Origin: Solobacterium sp.
Lineage (GTDB): Bacteria; Bacillota_I; Bacilli_A; Erysipelotrichales; Erysipelotrichaceae
DNA: 7,266 bases
Assembly (NCBI GenBank): GCA_017514645.1
Contig: JAFWJP010000019.1
Span: 1 to 7,266 of the forward strand
Reading direction: 5' to 3'
Shown: piece by piece, positions 6,475 through 7,266 of the stretch
Numbering within the stretch: the stretch's first letter is position 1
How the letters are laid out: every line of letters starts with the position of its first letter
Translations under genes and position numbers: made by a program
Notes under the pieces: model-generated
The model's database searches: none
The model's input: the letters and a program-made list of their open reading frames with translations, nothing else
Told to the model about the DNA's origin: nothing

Positions 6475-6506
6475 CCGGAAGACGAAGGCATGCATGCCTT
6501 CTCCGG
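6475..6506 (-). promoter_or_regulatory. Leader stem-loop just before the toxin ribosome binding site
   Basis: GAAGGCATGCATGCCTTC (6484-6501) is a perfect 18-base palindrome. It is extended by TCCGG (6502-6506) pairing with CCGGA (6475-6479) across a four-base bulge. In the minus-strand transcript the stem ends exactly where the Shine-Dalgarno sequence begins, and its CCTTC arm could alternatively pair with the GGAAGG of that site. A role in holding translation down is inferred from position. Confidence 0.5.
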
Positions 6507-6548
6507 TAAAGCACTGAGAAGGACAACCGCCGCCGTATGGGTGATCCG

Positions 6549-6572
6549 GTGCAGGAGAACTCCTGCACTTTA
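6549..6572 (+). terminator. Inverted repeat, possible terminator of unknown use
   Basis: GTGCAGGAG (6549-6557) and CTCCTGCAC (6560-6568) form a strong hairpin with a minimal loop, followed on the plus strand by TTTATT. It resembles a weak terminator, but no plus-strand gene lies just before it. On the minus strand it lies upstream of the toxin leader and could mark or regulate that promoter region. Confidence 0.35.
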
Positions 6573-6710
6573 TTCATTTGCATGAAACCGGTACGACCCA
6601 CGCCGGAACGGTGAAATACAGCAAACGAAGATGAAACGATTCTGTACATGCTGTTTTTTTCTTGATGTGGTAAGAATAAGATAAGGAGAAGCGTGTTCGT
6701 TCCGCAGATG

Positions 6711-6718
6711 AAGGAGGT
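6711..6718 (+). promoter_or_regulatory. Consensus ribosome binding site of the last gene
   Basis: AAGGAGGT is a full match to the anti-Shine-Dalgarno sequence, five bases before the ATG at 6724. The 150 bases before it contain a T7 run (6654-6660) and AT-rich TAAGAATAAGATAAG (6671-6685) that may hold the promoter, but no well-spaced -35/-10 pair can be named. Confidence 0.8.
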
Positions 6719-6723
6719 CGGTC

Positions 6724-7245
6724 ATGACACTGGAAGAAGCGAAGGAATTCTATTTTCAGTACAATGGTTTTTCCTTTCATATGGGCAGGGAGGAACCGGC
6801 AAAATACAGCAGTTTTCAGAAATTGCATCCAGGTGATGATACTCTCCGGGAATGGGATGAAGAGCTTCTGGAAGGTCTGTTCAGGGATTTGCGGACAGAA
6901 ACAAAGCGTTTCTGGTCTGTGCACGATACGATTCTTCAGATCATCCGGCGGAATCACTGCGACGCAGAGCACTGGCTGTGCCGTCTGCTGGAAGAAACAG
7001 AGAAACTCGATCATCTGGATGAACATAATACAACACTGATCATCGAAAACATGGCCGGAAGGAACACGGCAATGAATGACGGCGGAGTGTATACCATCTG
7101 CAGGTATTCCGGCCTTGCAGAACGGATGAATGAGATCATGGAACGTTTGATCAGCAACTGTGCTGCAGAATATGACACCGATGAACGGTTCAGAGAAGCG
7201 GTAAAGCGATACAGACAAGCATATATGAAATGGAAGCCTTGCTAA
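6724..7245 (+). CDS. Conserved-looking cytoplasmic protein of unknown function
   Basis: A 173-residue soluble protein, rich in Glu, Arg and aromatic residues and predicted mostly helical, with no membrane segment or signal peptide. The N-terminus reads TLEEAKEFYFQYNGFSFHMG followed by REEP. Short proteins with a similar 'aromatic-x-YNG-x-x-FHM-x-RE' opening occur as hypothetical proteins in Clostridia, to my recollection without an assigned role. Cysteines are scattered and make no clear metal site, and I see no catalytic motif. It stands apart from the operon, behind the small-RNA locus, with its own strong ribosome binding site, so it is probably expressed independently. No terminator is visible in the 21 bases left before the window ends. 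Confidence 0.82.
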   Translation: MTLEEAKEFYFQYNGFSFHMGREEPAKYSSFQKLHPGDDTLREWDEELLEGLFRDLRTETKRFWSVHDTILQIIRRNHCDAEHWLCRLLEETEKLDHLDEHNTTLIIENMAGRNTAMNDGGVYTICRYSGLAERMNEIMERLISNCAAEYDTDERFREAVKRYRQAYMKWKPC

Positions 7246-7266
7246 AATCAGGAAAGATGCTTCATA

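Larger units (their letters stand above)
6316..6479 (+). repeat. Imperfect direct repeat pair giving RNA-RNA complementarity
   Basis: TCCTTCGGA (6316-6324) and TCCTTCCGGA (6470-6479) are direct repeats that differ by one inserted C. The first copy is read in the plus-strand RNA and the second is read in reverse as the Shine-Dalgarno region of the minus-strand peptide gene, so the two transcripts can pair there although they do not overlap at that point. The entry spans both copies. Confidence 0.5.

Noticed and set aside
6461..6649. Upstream extension of the small minus-strand peptide to 102 residues
   Set aside because: The extension reads through the leader palindrome and contains the AAGGAGGG site, which points to the start at 6460.
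6618..6660. ACAGCA...TGCTGT followed by T7 as an intrinsic terminator
   Set aside because: The stem is only six pairs with a 25-base loop, too weak to call.
6574..7218. Minus-strand frame opposite the last gene
   Set aside because: No ribosome binding site, while the plus-strand frame has a perfect one; it reads as a coding shadow.
1..7266. tRNA, rRNA, CRISPR array, insertion sequence or prophage signs
   Set aside because: No cloverleaf with CCA-type end, regular repeat-spacer pattern, transposase, integrase or terminal inverted repeat was seen.

Overview
The window looks like a chromosomal segment of a Gram-positive, probably gut- or rumen-associated Firmicute (Clostridia or Erysipelotrichia type). 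The reasons are purine-rich AAGGAGG-type ribosome binding sites, tight same-strand gene packing, an MBOAT gene next to a DHHW-family gene, and a stand-alone MprF-like flippase. Base composition is close to half G+C. I cannot name the species from the sequence.

Positions 1-5254 read as one plus-strand operon of five genes with gaps of 2 to 34 bases. The order is: the C-terminal part of an AlgI/DltB-like membrane O-acyltransferase (cut by the left edge); a 990-residue membrane-anchored protein joining an AlgX/AlgJ-like DHHW (SGNH-type) domain to a complete PL11 rhamnogalacturonan lyase module; a rhomboid intramembrane protease; a HAD-superfamily phosphatase; and a 52-residue cysteine-rich protein. 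The operon closes with an intrinsic terminator that overlaps the last stop codon. The first two genes form a recognisable extracytoplasmic polysaccharide O-acetylation pair. The lyase fused to the second suggests that the polymer being acetylated, or the polymer being attacked, contains a rhamnose-galacturonate backbone. This fusion is the main protein-level novelty.

Positions 5265-6278 encode a stand-alone flippase-like membrane protein (PF03706 type). It starts 10 bases after the terminator and has no visible Shine-Dalgarno sequence.

Positions 6279-6723 have no large gene but are not empty. They hold what looks like a convergent type I toxin-antitoxin locus. A consensus extended -10 promoter overlaps the flippase stop codon and should drive a short plus-strand RNA of about 80 nt. 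On the minus strand lies a 39-residue single-membrane-segment peptide gene with a strong ribosome binding site. The two transcripts converge on a shared hairpin terminator, and a second stretch of the small RNA is complementary to the peptide's Shine-Dalgarno region. This is the layout known from the Fst (par) family, although the peptide itself is not one I recognise by name.

Positions 6724-7245 encode a conserved-looking acidic cytoplasmic protein of unknown function with a perfect AAGGAGGT ribosome binding site.
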